The position numbers and the translations under genes were made by a program. A DNA stretch of 58,921 nucleotides from Hyphomonadaceae bacterium UBA5336. GTDB lineage: Bacteria > Pseudomonadota > Alphaproteobacteria > Caulobacterales > Hyphomonadaceae. The DNA is taken from the NCBI GenBank assembly GCA_002408125.1, contig DHQO01000026.1, positions 21,528 to 80,448 on the forward strand, in the 5' to 3' direction. Positions 17,102 to 25,761 of this stretch are shown here, piece by piece; positions within the stretch are counted from its first letter, which is position 1, and the number at the start of each line of letters is the position of its first letter. The notes beneath the pieces were generated by a model that made no database searches, was not told the DNA's origin, and saw only the letters and a list, made by a program, of their open reading frames with translations.

Positions 17102-18438
17102 AGTTTCGCGAGGCGCTCAAGAACCTTTTCGCGCCCGATCAGCACGATCAGATCGGCCATGTTCGGACCAAAGGGGCGACCCGTGATCGCCTTGCGCAGC
17201 GGCATGAACAGCGCCTTGCCCTTGCGGCCTGAAGCGGATTTCAGCGCGCTGGTCCAAGCACCCCATGTTTCGGCGCCGAACGCGCCCTCTGGCAGGGCAT
17301 CTGCCGCACCGCGAATGAAGTCCAGATCGGCCTCGTCCACCTCGGTCTCGACCTCGCCAAACACGACATCGACCCAGTCCTTCGCATCAGAGACGCGTGC
17401 GCAGTTCTCGCGCACCAGCGCCCAGAACTCCGCATCGGCGGCTTTCGAATCCAGCGCAGCAAGGCGCTCTTTCGCGGTCTCGAACGGCATGTCGTGCACG
17501 ATGGAGGCGTTGAGCTGTTCCAGCTCCCGCTCATCGAAACGGGCCGAACCGCGCGCGATCTTGCCGAAGTCGAAATCGGCGGCGAGCTCTTCCAGGCTGG
17601 CGCGCACTTCCACCGGATCGGAGGTGCCGATCTTGGCGAGCAATGAGCAGATCGCCATGGGCTCTGTGCCCTGCTCGGCAAGCTCACCGATGGAAAGCGA
17701 GCCAAGCCGCTTCGACAGACCCTGCCCGTCTGCGCCGACCAGCAACGGAGTATGCGCCATGGCCGGCGCCGCGCCGCCAAGCGCGTGAAAGATCTCGATC
17801 TGCGCGCCGGAATTGGTGACATGGTCTTCCCCGCGCACGACATGGGTGATGCCGACCTCAATATCGTCGACCACGCTGGGCAGCGTGTAGAGATAGGAGC
17901 CGTCGCCCCGGATCAGGATCGGATCGGAGACAGACGTGGTCTCGATGCCCTGAGTGCCACGCACCAGGTCGTCCCACTCCACGCGCGCGCCCGACAGCTT
18001 GAAGCGCCAGTGCGGCGTGCGGCCCTCGGCTTCCAGCTTGGCCCTCTCTTCATCAGTCAGCTCCAGCGCCGCGCGGTCATAGACCGGCGGGCGCCCCCGC
18101 GAGAGGGCGATCTTGCGCTTGCGCTCAAGCTCGTCCGCCGTCTCGTAGCACGGATAAAGGAGCCCCTTTTCCTTGAGGCTTTCGGCCGCTGCAGCATACA
18201 TGTCGAAGCGGCCCGATTGGTTGAAGGTAGAATCCCATGTAAGGCCCAGCCAGGTGAGGTCCTGCTTCAGGCCGTCCTCATACTCCTTCGTCGAGCGCTC
18301 CAGGTCGGTGTCATCGATGCGCAGGATGAACTCACCGCCCGCCTTGTGTGCGAACAGCCAGTTGATCAGCGCCGTGCGGACATTGCCGACATGCAGGCGC
18401 CCCGTCGGGGATGGGGCGAAACGGACTTTTACGGTCAT
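17098..18438 (-). CDS. gltX: Glutamyl-tRNA synthetase
   Basis: 446 residues, class I. The HIGH-type motif is HVGN (16-19, in APSPTGRLHVGNVRTAL) and the KMSKS-type motif is LSKRL (in ADGQGLSKRLGS). The LPSVVDDIEVGITHVVRGEDH block is typical of bacterial GluRS. Many alphaproteobacteria have two GluRS paralogues; the HVGN motif and rather short length may mean this is one of such a pair, but the second copy is not in the window. Its start overlaps the stop of the upstream MFS gene (ATGA), an unusual pairing of a transporter with a tRNA synthetase. Confidence 0.95.
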   Translation of the reverse strand: MTVKVRFAPSPTGRLHVGNVRTALINWLFAHKAGGEFILRIDDTDLERSTKEYEDGLKQDLTWLGLTWDSTFNQSGRFDMYAAAAESLKEKGLLYPCYETADELERKRKIALSRGRPPVYDRAALELTDEERAKLEAEGRTPHWRFKLSGARVEWDDLVRGTQGIETTSVSDPILIRGDGSYLYTLPSVVDDIEVGITHVVRGEDHVTNSGAQIEIFHALGGAAPAMAHTPLLVGADGQGLSKRLGSLSIGELAEQGTEPMAICSLLAKIGTSDPVEVRASLEELAADFDFGKIARGSARFDERELEQLNASIVHDMPFETAKERLAALDSKAADAEFWALVRENCARVSDAKDWVDVVFGEVETEVDEADLDFIRGAADALPEGAFGAETWGAWTSALKSASGRKGKALFMPLRKAITGRPFGPNMADLIVLIGREKVLERLAKL

Positions 18439-19682
18439 GGCAGACTTTCAGACATTCGGGTGGGAGTGATGCGGTCATTCGCAATCGCCGACAATCGCGG
18501 CTGAATAATGCCCATCACGACGCTCGCCAAGAGGGCATAGCCGCCCAGTACTGCAAGCTGGAGCTGCAGGGAGATGCCGAGATCGATGAGATAACCGAGC
18601 AGCATGGGCGAGGCGGCGCTGGAGGCGACAGCTGCGGAAAAGATCAGCGCGCGGATTTCGCCGAGATACCGCACACCAAACATTTCCGGCCAGATGGCAC
18701 CTGAGAGCGTCGTGTGCACGCCTGCACCAAGGCCCAGCAGGGCCATTAGTGCCACGATCACCCAGAGGCCACTGAACCAGTATGGCAGGCAAAGTGCGAT
18801 CCCGATGGGCACGAGGAAACAGGGCAGCAAGGCCCGGGCGCTGAACCGGTCGACCAACAGGCCGGCCGCCAGCGATCCGCCGGTCTGCAGGATGGCGAAG
18901 ACCGGAAAGCCGGCAGCGAAGGTCGCCAGCGGCCAGTCTTTCACCTCCGCAAGGTGTTGCTGGTGGAAGAACACGCCAGTGACGAGGAAGCTCGGCGCCA
19001 GCACGCTGAGCATCAGCAGATAGAGGCTGGGCTCACGCAGAACCTCGGCACGCTGCCAGGACGTTTTCGGCGCCGCTGCTTCAATGGTCGAGGCATGTCC
19101 CTTCGGCGCGCGCTCACGCGCCAGCAACAGATAGAGCGCAGGCATGGCAATCAGGGCGACCGCGACGGCTCCCAGCACCCACAGAGTCCGCAGACCGAGA
19201 CTCAGGATCGCAACCACCGCCAATGGCGGCAGGATGGCGAGGCTGATGGCGAACCCGGTGGCGACCAGGCTGACGGCCTTGCCGCGCTGTGCATCAAACC
19301 AGCGTCCGGTGGCGACCATGGCAACATGGGTCATCATGCCCTGCCCGAACAGGCGCAACAGGAAGAAAGCCGCAAACAGCATCCAGACCGCGACCGCCCC
19401 GGCCATGACCAGACACGCCACGACCAATCCCGCGGCAACGATAAGGGCGGCCCGCCGGGTCGAAACGCGGTCGACCAGCTTGCCCAGCTGCAGCAGAACC
19501 ACCGCGCTGGTAAGCGTGGCGGCAGAATAGATCAGCCCCAGCCCGCCATGGCTGAGGGCAAACATGTCGCGCAGCGCGGCATTCGACTGGGAGATGAAGA
19601 AGGTCTGCCCGAACCCGGAAAAGGCCGTCAGCAGGAAGCCAGCGAAGATCCATCGCGCTTCCGCGCGCAGGAAAGTGAACAT
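18435..19682 (-). CDS. MFS transporter
   Basis: 415 residues with about 12 transmembrane segments. MFS motif A appears as GKLVDRVSTRR after the second helix, and a long central cytoplasmic loop carries RERAPKGHASTIEAAAPK. The pattern of small residues resembles the monocarboxylate/oxalate-formate (OFA-like) group, but the substrate cannot be named. It overlaps gltX by 4 nt downstream. No regulator adjoins it. Confidence 0.85.
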   Translation of the reverse strand: MFTFLRAEARWIFAGFLLTAFSGFGQTFFISQSNAALRDMFALSHGGLGLIYSAATLTSAVVLLQLGKLVDRVSTRRAALIVAAGLVVACLVMAGAVAVWMLFAAFFLLRLFGQGMMTHVAMVATGRWFDAQRGKAVSLVATGFAISLAILPPLAVVAILSLGLRTLWVLGAVAVALIAMPALYLLLARERAPKGHASTIEAAAPKTSWQRAEVLREPSLYLLMLSVLAPSFLVTGVFFHQQHLAEVKDWPLATFAAGFPVFAILQTGGSLAAGLLVDRFSARALLPCFLVPIGIALCLPYWFSGLWVIVALMALLGLGAGVHTTLSGAIWPEMFGVRYLGEIRALIFSAAVASSAASPMLLGYLIDLGISLQLQLAVLGGYALLASVVMGIIQPRLSAIANDRITPTRMSESLP

Positions 19683-19860
19683 GAGAGGGGCTCTTCGGGA
19701 AACTGGTGCAGGCCAGGCCGGCGGATCGATATTGGGGGCGTGCTTGAATTGGCTGCCCGGCCGGACAGGTTAGCTCTGGCTAGTCTGTCGTCCCATATCG
19801 AAATCTCCCAAAAGTCTTGTCTGACCTAATTGGACGTTATCGCCGCAAGGTCAACCCGCC

Positions 19861-20580
19861 TTATCGCACCGCGCGCCGCCAGCCTTCCGAGCGCGCCTGG
19901 GCCGGGGAGCAGAACCAGCGCTCGCCGTCATCCTCATTGATGCGGGTCTGCTCGTAAAACCGCTGACCGGGCTCATGGAAGATCTTCGTCCCATCACGCG
20001 AGATATTGCCCTTGATCGCGCAGTCGGCAGACGGCGGCTCCTGGGGCACCTGAGCATTGGCCTGTTCGGCGCGCAGGCGGGCGCGATAGTCGTGCGGGCG
20101 CTCGAATTCGCTGCGCCAGAGGGCGAGGCCGTCGCGCTGGGCAGCGGCTTCCTCCTCGACATAGTCTTCGCTGAACTGGGTGTAGGCGACGGCCCATCCA
20201 CGGCGCACCATGCGGGCATTGATATCGACGGTGCCCTCGTAGCAGACGGCCACATGGCGCCCGCGATCCATGTCGTGCACCTCGCAGGTCAGCGTCCTGC
20301 CCTCGACCAGGCGTTCCAGCGCCCGGCGCGAGGCACGCCCGCAGGCCCATTCGCCGCTCGGGAGCTGACAGGTCTGGCGCGCTTCCACGGCATCGATGCC
20401 GAAAAGGCGGATGCGATGTTCGCCCATGCGGACCGTATCACCATCGGTCACGGTGACCTTGCCAACAAGCAGATCTTGCGTGGCGGCATAGGCATCATTG
20501 TTCGACATCAGCGCGCCGGCAAGCGCGGACAGCCCGAACACAAGTCCGAGTACGAAGACGGGCACAAGAATGCGTTTCAT
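19861..20580 (-). CDS. Secreted thermonuclease (SNase)-like protein
   Basis: 239 residues. An N-terminal signal or anchor helix (RILVPVFVLGLVFGLSALAGAL) is followed by an SNase domain: KVTVTDGDTVRM, RLFGIDAVEARQ (Arg and Glu matching the R35/E43 catalytic pair) and DMDRGRHVAVCYEG (third catalytic Arg). Four cysteines in the domain suggest disulfides in the periplasm. The C-terminal ~65 residues include an extra CAIKGNISRDGTKIFHEPGQ and WFCSPAQARSEGWR module. That is the Excalibur-independent tail seen on many alphaproteobacterial SNase proteins, where a cysteine pair could close a loop. It probably degrades or processes nucleic acid outside the cytoplasm. Confidence 0.85.
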   Translation of the reverse strand: MKRILVPVFVLGLVFGLSALAGALMSNNDAYAATQDLLVGKVTVTDGDTVRMGEHRIRLFGIDAVEARQTCQLPSGEWACGRASRRALERLVEGRTLTCEVHDMDRGRHVAVCYEGTVDINARMVRRGWAVAYTQFSEDYVEEEAAAQRDGLALWRSEFERPHDYRARLRAEQANAQVPQEPPSADCAIKGNISRDGTKIFHEPGQRFYEQTRINEDDGERWFCSPAQARSEGWRRAVR

Positions 20581-20627
20581 GGGTTAAGCGATACGCTCAA
20601 CCTGTTAACCACCGGTTTTCGTGGGCG

Positions 20628-22280
20628 TTAGCTGTCGCGGAACCGGTTGGTGATCGGATAGCGCCGGTCGCGGCCGAAATTCTTTCCGCCGACCTTTACG
20701 CCCGGCGGGGCCTGGCGGCGCTTGTATTCGGCGATGTAGAGGAGATGCTCGATGCGGCGCACCGTGGCCGGGTCATGGCCGCGCGCGACGATGTCGGCGG
20801 CATCTTCCTCCTCGTCCACCAGGCCGCGCAGGATATCGTCCAACACGTCATAGGGCGGCAGGGAGTCCTCGTCCTTCTGGTCCTCGCGAAGCTCTGCGCT
20901 GGGCGGCTTGGTGATGATCCGCTCGGGGATCACCTCTCCGCCCGGGCCGAGCGCGCCGCGCGGCACGGCGGTGTTGCGCCAGCGCGAGAGGGCGAAGACC
21001 TCGGTCTTGTAGAAGTCCTTCAGGGCGTTGTAGCCGCCGCACATGTCGCCATAGAGCGTGGCATAGCCGACCGCCATTTCCGACTTGTTGCCGGTCGTGA
21101 CGACCATATGCCCGAACTTGTTCGACAGCGCCATCAGCGTCACCCCGCGCAGGCGCGACTGGATATTTTCCTCGGTCGTGTCCGGCTTGCGGCCCTCAAA
21201 CAGAGGGCCGACCATCTCGCCCATGGCGGCAATGCCCGGCGCGATGGTGATGATATCATAGCGCACGCCGAGCGCCTCGGCGCAGGCCTTGGCGTCTTCC
21301 AGGCTGTCAGAGGATGTGTAACGGGACGGCATCATCACGCACCAGACCCGGTCGGGCCCAAGCGCATCCACTGCGACCGCCGCCGTCAGCGCACTGTCGA
21401 TCCCGCCTGAGAGGCCGATGACCACGCCGGGAAAGCGGTTCTTGTTCACATAGTCGCGCAGGGCCTGGGTCGCCGCGCGGTATTCCGCCTCCCAGCCGGT
21501 GCTGAGTTCGGCATTTTCTCCGCTAGTGAAGCGCGCCGTGTCGGCATCGAAGCTGAGATTGGTTAGACCCGTCTCGAAATCGCCGAGCAGCTGGTGTTCG
21601 GTCCCGTCGATATCTACCGCGTAGGAGGCGCCATCGAAGACCAGCTCGTCCTGCCCGCCCATCTGGTTCACGAAGAGGTATGGCAGCCCGTTCTTGCGCC
21701 AGGAGGAAAAGGTGGTGTGGCGTTCCACCTGAACCGTGCGCCGCCAGGGCGAGGCGTTCGGCACGATCAGGACTTCCGCACCGTATTCCTTCAGCTCGCG
21801 CGGGACCCGTTCGAACCAGATATCCTCGCAGATGGCCAGGCCGATCTTCACGCCGCGAAAGTCCATCGGCTGGCAGACGCCTTCGCCGGCATCGAAAACG
21901 CGCTTTTCATCGAACACGCCGTAATTGGGCAGTTCACGCTTGTCGTGGCGGGCAATGATCTTTCCGCCTTCCATAAGCAGCGCGCTGTTGTAGCGCTTGC
22001 CCTCTTCCACCCAGGGACCGCCGATGAGCACGGCGGTGTCGCCGGCGCCCGTGTCGGCAGCCAGTGCCTTCAGGGCGTCCATGGAGTCCTCGACGGCACT
22101 GGGTTTCAGCACCAGGTCTTCGGGCGGGTAGCCGAGGATGAAGAGTTCGCTTAACACCACCAGATCGGCGCCTGCCTTCTGTGCCTCGTCCAGCGCGACG
22201 CGCGCCAGCTCCAGATTGCCGTCAATATCCCCCACAATCGGGTTCAACTGGGCAATCGTGATATTGAGTTTGCGCGCCAT
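20628..22280 (-). CDS. nadE: Glutamine-dependent NAD+ synthetase
   Basis: 550 residues from ATG 22280 (MARKLNITIAQLNP), where the family begins; open sequence further upstream lacks homology. The N-terminal nitrilase-type glutaminase (1-~265) has the catalytic triad as E in VVLSELFILGYPPEDL, K in KRELPNYGVFDE and C in GLAICEDIWFE. The C-terminal synthetase has the PP-loop GLSGGIDSALT, and PPSAELREDQKDEDSLPPYD near the end. It converts deamido-NAD to NAD+ using glutamine. A Gfo/Idh/MocA dehydrogenase gene lies 40 bp upstream in the same direction. Confidence 0.95.
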   Translation of the reverse strand: MARKLNITIAQLNPIVGDIDGNLELARVALDEAQKAGADLVVLSELFILGYPPEDLVLKPSAVEDSMDALKALAADTGAGDTAVLIGGPWVEEGKRYNSALLMEGGKIIARHDKRELPNYGVFDEKRVFDAGEGVCQPMDFRGVKIGLAICEDIWFERVPRELKEYGAEVLIVPNASPWRRTVQVERHTTFSSWRKNGLPYLFVNQMGGQDELVFDGASYAVDIDGTEHQLLGDFETGLTNLSFDADTARFTSGENAELSTGWEAEYRAATQALRDYVNKNRFPGVVIGLSGGIDSALTAAVAVDALGPDRVWCVMMPSRYTSSDSLEDAKACAEALGVRYDIITIAPGIAAMGEMVGPLFEGRKPDTTEENIQSRLRGVTLMALSNKFGHMVVTTGNKSEMAVGYATLYGDMCGGYNALKDFYKTEVFALSRWRNTAVPRGALGPGGEVIPERIITKPPSAELREDQKDEDSLPPYDVLDDILRGLVDEEEDAADIVARGHDPATVRRIEHLLYIAEYKRRQAPPGVKVGGKNFGRDRRYPITNRFRDS

Positions 22281-22320
22281 GCTCTGCACATAAGCCTCGC
22301 CGGCGCAGATGCCTAGCCGG

Positions 22321-23238
22321 TTATTTGCCGCCCAGTGCCGCAGCCTCTGCAGCTTCCGCCATGCCAACGGCCGCCACGGCGCCGTGTCCGGGTATCTGGC
22401 TCTGCATTTCGCCGAGGCAGGCTGAGAAAAAGCTCTCATCGGCCCGGCCCAGCGGATCAGGCAGCTGAGCAGAGATATCCACGCGCACTTCATAAGGGGT
22501 GGTGTTGGTCACCTTGCGCGTCAGGAAGTCGACCGAGATTTCGCCGGAGGGGTAGACCACGCGCATGGTCCGCTCGCGGGTTTCCTGGGCGCGGCTGGCG
22601 CGCAGCCAGGCCGAGCCGCCCGAGACGAACTCGAACTCCGCCACGGCTTCATCCAAATGGTCGGTCGAGACCTTGCGGCCCTCGGCCTTCACGCTGGTGA
22701 ACTCACGCCCGATCAGGCAGGCGGCAAGATCGAGATCGTGGATCATCAGGTCCCAGATAACCGAGACATCCCCCGCCCGCCCGGCCTGCGGTGCGGGGCC
22801 TGCACGCACCGATTCCAGCCGCTCGGGCACTTCATCGATGGCGAAGATGCCCATGGCCTTGGCCACGAACCGCTCCTGGTGGCCGACCTGAAGCACCTTG
22901 CCGCGCGTGACCGCCTCGCCTGCGAGCTTGCGTGCGGTGACGACATCGAGCGCCAGCGGTTTTTCCACCAGCACATGCTTGTCGGCTGCCAGCGCCTGAC
23001 CTGTCAGCGGAGCGTGATAGGTGGCTGGTACGGCGATCACCATGGCATCGACCTCGGCCAGCAGGGCATCGTAATTATCATAGGGCCTGGCACCGAAAGG
23101 CCGGGCAACACCGGCGGCGCGCTCAAGGTCGAGATCGAAGATGCCGACAAGGTCCGTTCGAACCGAAGCGGCGGCCTTCTGGGCGTGATAATTTCCGAAA
23201 ACCCCTGCCCCCGCGACGCCGACCTTCAGTCCTGCCAC
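22321..23238 (-). CDS. Gfo/Idh/MocA-family oxidoreductase
   Basis: 305 residues from a GTG start at 23238, chosen because GGGAG sits 6 nt upstream and the Rossmann motif VGVAGAGVFGNYHAQ begins at once. An open extension upstream to 23421 is GC-rich non-family sequence. The catalytic lysine is in VLVEKPLALD and the downstream DLMIHDLDLA histidine block is present. Such enzymes oxidise or reduce sugars or inositols with NAD(P); the substrate is unknown. It reads away from the quinone-oxidoreductase-like gene at 23411 across a ~170-bp divergent promoter region. Confidence 0.87.
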   Translation of the reverse strand: MAGLKVGVAGAGVFGNYHAQKAAASVRTDLVGIFDLDLERAAGVARPFGARPYDNYDALLAEVDAMVIAVPATYHAPLTGQALAADKHVLVEKPLALDVVTARKLAGEAVTRGKVLQVGHQERFVAKAMGIFAIDEVPERLESVRAGPAPQAGRAGDVSVIWDLMIHDLDLAACLIGREFTSVKAEGRKVSTDHLDEAVAEFEFVSGGSAWLRASRAQETRERTMRVVYPSGEISVDFLTRKVTNTTPYEVRVDISAQLPDPLGRADESFFSACLGEMQSQIPGHGAVAAVGMAEAAEAAALGGK

Positions 23239-23410
23239 TTCCAACTCCCTGTTCGTGTGGCCTCCGCATAGACACCGCCGGGCTTCGCGGCAAGCCGGCA
23301 GGCCAGTCCGAGCTGCGGGCGATTTTCTTTTTCGCTTCCCCGGCGGCGCCCCTTCACAAGCGCGCCGCAGGACGCACTTATGTCTTGGGCATGAATAAAA
23401 GGAGGAACTC

Positions 23411-24433
23411 ATGAGCGACATTCAGGCGAAGGGCTGGGCACTGGCAACCAGGCCGGTCGGCATGCCGAAAGAGAGCGATTTCGATCTCATCGACATTACG
23501 GCAAAAGCCCCGGGCGAAGGCGAGATCCAGGTGCGCAACTCCTGGATGAGTGTCGATCCTTATATGCGCGGGCGCATGATCGACCGGGAAAGCTATGTCC
23601 CGCCGTTCGAACTCGGCAAGCTGATGCAGGGCGGCGCGGTTGGCCGCGTTACCGCCTCTGGCCATCCCGATTTCAAGGAAGGCGACCTGGTCTCCTCCAT
23701 GCTGGGCTGGCGCGAGGCTTGGACGGCAGCACCGGAAGCGGCCATGGCGCAGAAGCTGCCCGAGACCGGCCTGCCCGACAGCGCCTTTCTGGGGGTCGCC
23801 GGCATGCCGGGCCTGACCGCTTATGCTGGTATCCTGCGGATCGCCGAGCTGAAGGAAGGTGACGTGGTCTTCGTTTCCGGCGCGGCGGGCGCTGTCGGCT
23901 CGACGGTTGTACAGATCGCCAAGATCAAGAATTGCACAGTGATCGGCTCGGCCGGCGGACCGGAGAAATGCGCGTTCGTGAAATCCCTCGGCGCCGATCA
24001 TGTCATCGACTATCGCGAAGTGGATGGCTTTTCCGGGCTGGTTGCAGCCCTGAAAGAGGCCTCGCCGAAGGGGATCGACGTTTACTTCGACAATGTCGGC
24101 GGGGACCATCTCACCGCTGCAATCGAGTGCGCCCGCCCCTTCGGCCGCATGGCGCTGTGCGGAATGATCTCCCAATACAATGCCACCGAGCGCGAACCTG
24201 GCCCGCACAATCTGATGCTGATTGTCGGCAAGCAGCTGAAGCTGCGGGGCTTCATCGTGTCGTCTCATGCCGATCTGCAAGGGGAATTCCTGCGCGACAT
24301 GGCACAATGGATCCCGGCTGGAAAAATGAAGTTCCAGGAAACGGTGATGGAGGGTATTGAGCAGGCGCCGGAGGCGTTCATGGGGCTCTTCGAGGGCGCC
24401 AATACCGGGAAGATGCTCGTGAAACTCACCTAA
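23411..24433 (+). CDS. CurA-like zinc-independent MDR NADPH oxidoreductase
   Basis: 340 residues, medium-chain dehydrogenase/reductase of the leukotriene B4 dehydrogenase/curcumin reductase (CurA/YncB) branch. It has the hallmark SVDPYMRGRM near residue 47, the nucleotide motif VFVSGAAGAVGSTVVQIAK with GSAGGPEKC, and YFDNVGGDHL. It lacks zinc-ligand cysteines, so it would reduce activated alkenals or ketones rather than alcohols. AGGAGG is placed perfectly before ATG 23411. A DUF429-like gene follows 33 bp downstream in the same direction. Confidence 0.9.
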   Translation: MSDIQAKGWALATRPVGMPKESDFDLIDITAKAPGEGEIQVRNSWMSVDPYMRGRMIDRESYVPPFELGKLMQGGAVGRVTASGHPDFKEGDLVSSMLGWREAWTAAPEAAMAQKLPETGLPDSAFLGVAGMPGLTAYAGILRIAELKEGDVVFVSGAAGAVGSTVVQIAKIKNCTVIGSAGGPEKCAFVKSLGADHVIDYREVDGFSGLVAALKEASPKGIDVYFDNVGGDHLTAAIECARPFGRMALCGMISQYNATEREPGPHNLMLIVGKQLKLRGFIVSSHADLQGEFLRDMAQWIPAGKMKFQETVMEGIEQAPEAFMGLFEGANTGKMLVKLT

Positions 24434-24466
24434 ACCGAAGCGGCGCGCCGCCGCGCAGGAGTCGAT

Positions 24467-25396
24467 ATGGCGCAGCTTTTCGATGCCTATGTCATGGTCG
24501 ACTGGAGTGCGGCGGCCAAGCCGGTGACCGGTGCCAATTCCATCTGGATTGGCGTCCTGGCCAGGGATGCCCGGCTGAAATTCCAGTTCCGGGCCGTCAA
24601 TCCCGACACGCGCCTGAAAGCGCGCGACTTCATCGCCGACATGGTGGGCAAGCTCACCCGGCGTGGCGACAAGGTGTTGCTCGGCTTTGATTTCAGCCTG
24701 GGCTATCCGGCTGGCACAGCCGCCGCACTCGGGCGCAAGGAAACCGAAACGCCAGACTGGCACCTGATCTGGCGGTTGCTCGTCGATCGGCTGAGTGACC
24801 GGACGGACAATTCCAGGGCCAATGATCGGTTCGCCGTGGCTGCCGGCCTGAACTATACCATCTCCGGTGGGCCGTTTCCCTTCTGGGGGACACCGAACAG
24901 CCCACGCTGGCAATCTGTTCCGACGCTCAGCCCGAAAAAGGCGCCCTTTACGGACGAGCAGCCCGTGAAGGAATATCGGCTGACCGAAGAACATCTTCGC
25001 GTCAGCAAACTCGGCCAGCCGAAATCCTGCTGGCAGCTCGCATATACCGGGAGTGTTGGCAGCCAGACCCTGCTGGGCATTCCACACGTAGCATGGCTGG
25101 CGGAGAATCTGCCCGACACAAAGATCTGGCCGTTCGAGACAGGCCTTACGGAATTCACCGAAGAAAGCCTCGAAAGCGTTCAGGTCGTGATCGCGGAAAT
25201 CTACCCCTCTCTGGTGAAAGCCAAACCGGCCGAAGGGCAGGTTCTGGATCAGGCTCAGGTCGAGGCAATTGCCCGTCATTATTGGGATCTGGACGCAAAA
25301 GGCGTTCTCGGAGTGCATTTTTCTGGCCCAAAAGGCCTATCTGAGGCCGAAAAGTCACAGATTACAGCTGAAGAAGGGTGGATTCTGGGCACATAG
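24467..25396 (+). CDS. Conserved protein with DUF429-like RNase H-fold motifs
   Basis: 309 residues, function unknown. Three acidic blocks stand out: MVDWSAAA near residue 11, LLGFDFSLGYPAG near residue 75 and VVIAEIYPSL near residue 245. Their order and spacing resemble DUF429 (D-x-S/G, an internal D..P-G block, then E-x-x-P), a family with a predicted RNase H-like fold. No signal peptide or membrane helix. AGGAG precedes the ATG. It follows the reductase gene by 33 bp and may be co-transcribed; nothing in the pairing suggests a shared task. The family link is by eye and unproven. Confidence 0.7.
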   Translation: MAQLFDAYVMVDWSAAAKPVTGANSIWIGVLARDARLKFQFRAVNPDTRLKARDFIADMVGKLTRRGDKVLLGFDFSLGYPAGTAAALGRKETETPDWHLIWRLLVDRLSDRTDNSRANDRFAVAAGLNYTISGGPFPFWGTPNSPRWQSVPTLSPKKAPFTDEQPVKEYRLTEEHLRVSKLGQPKSCWQLAYTGSVGSQTLLGIPHVAWLAENLPDTKIWPFETGLTEFTEESLESVQVVIAEIYPSLVKAKPAEGQVLDQAQVEAIARHYWDLDAKGVLGVHFSGPKGLSEAEKSQITAEEGWILGT

Positions 25397-25494
25397 CCCG
25401 TGTTTATTGGGGTTTCGGCGTTTCGGGGTCGCGCGAATCGTGTCTCTGTCGCCGCAATCGGCGGGTTATGCCGATAACATCAGAGGAGAATCCC

Positions 25495-25761
25495 ATGAAC
25501 AAGGGCGATCTGACCAAAACCGTTGCAGAGTCTGCTGGCATCAGCCACGATCAGGCTGGCAAAGCGGTGAATGCGGTTTTTGAAGCCATTTCCGGTGCCG
25601 TGAAGGACCGGAGCAAAGTCGCCATCGCCGGCTTTGGCACCTTTGAAGCCAAGACGCGCAATGCGCGCGAAGGCCGCAATCCGGCCACTGGCGAAACGAT
25701 CAAGATCCCGGAAAAGACCTCGGCCGCCTTCAAGCCGGCCACGGCGCTGAAAGACATCTAG
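25495..25761 (+). CDS. hup: HU-family DNA-binding protein
   Basis: 88 residues from ATG 25495, with AGAGGAG upstream. It has the complete HU/IHF fold: an N-terminal helix pair (NKGDLTKTVAESAGIS), VAIAGFGTFEAKTR, and the DNA-arm sequence GRNPATGETIKIPEK with the intercalating proline. It is a nucleoid-compacting histone-like protein; the arm fits HU rather than IHF. The stop codon overlaps that of the convergent MATE gene by 4 nt (CTAG). A hairpin followed by T4 lies 26 bp downstream. Confidence 0.95.
   Translation: MNKGDLTKTVAESAGISHDQAGKAVNAVFEAISGAVKDRSKVAIAGFGTFEAKTRNAREGRNPATGETIKIPEKTSAAFKPATALKDI

Noticed and set aside
23378..25318. A 646-codon open frame on the minus strand opposite the CurA-like and DUF429-like genes
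   Set aside because: It is antisense to two well-supported genes with good ribosome sites, has no recognisable domain, and long antisense frames are expected in GC-rich codon-biased DNA. The same applies to the 495-codon frame at 5329-6816 and the 639-codon frame at 42249-44168.
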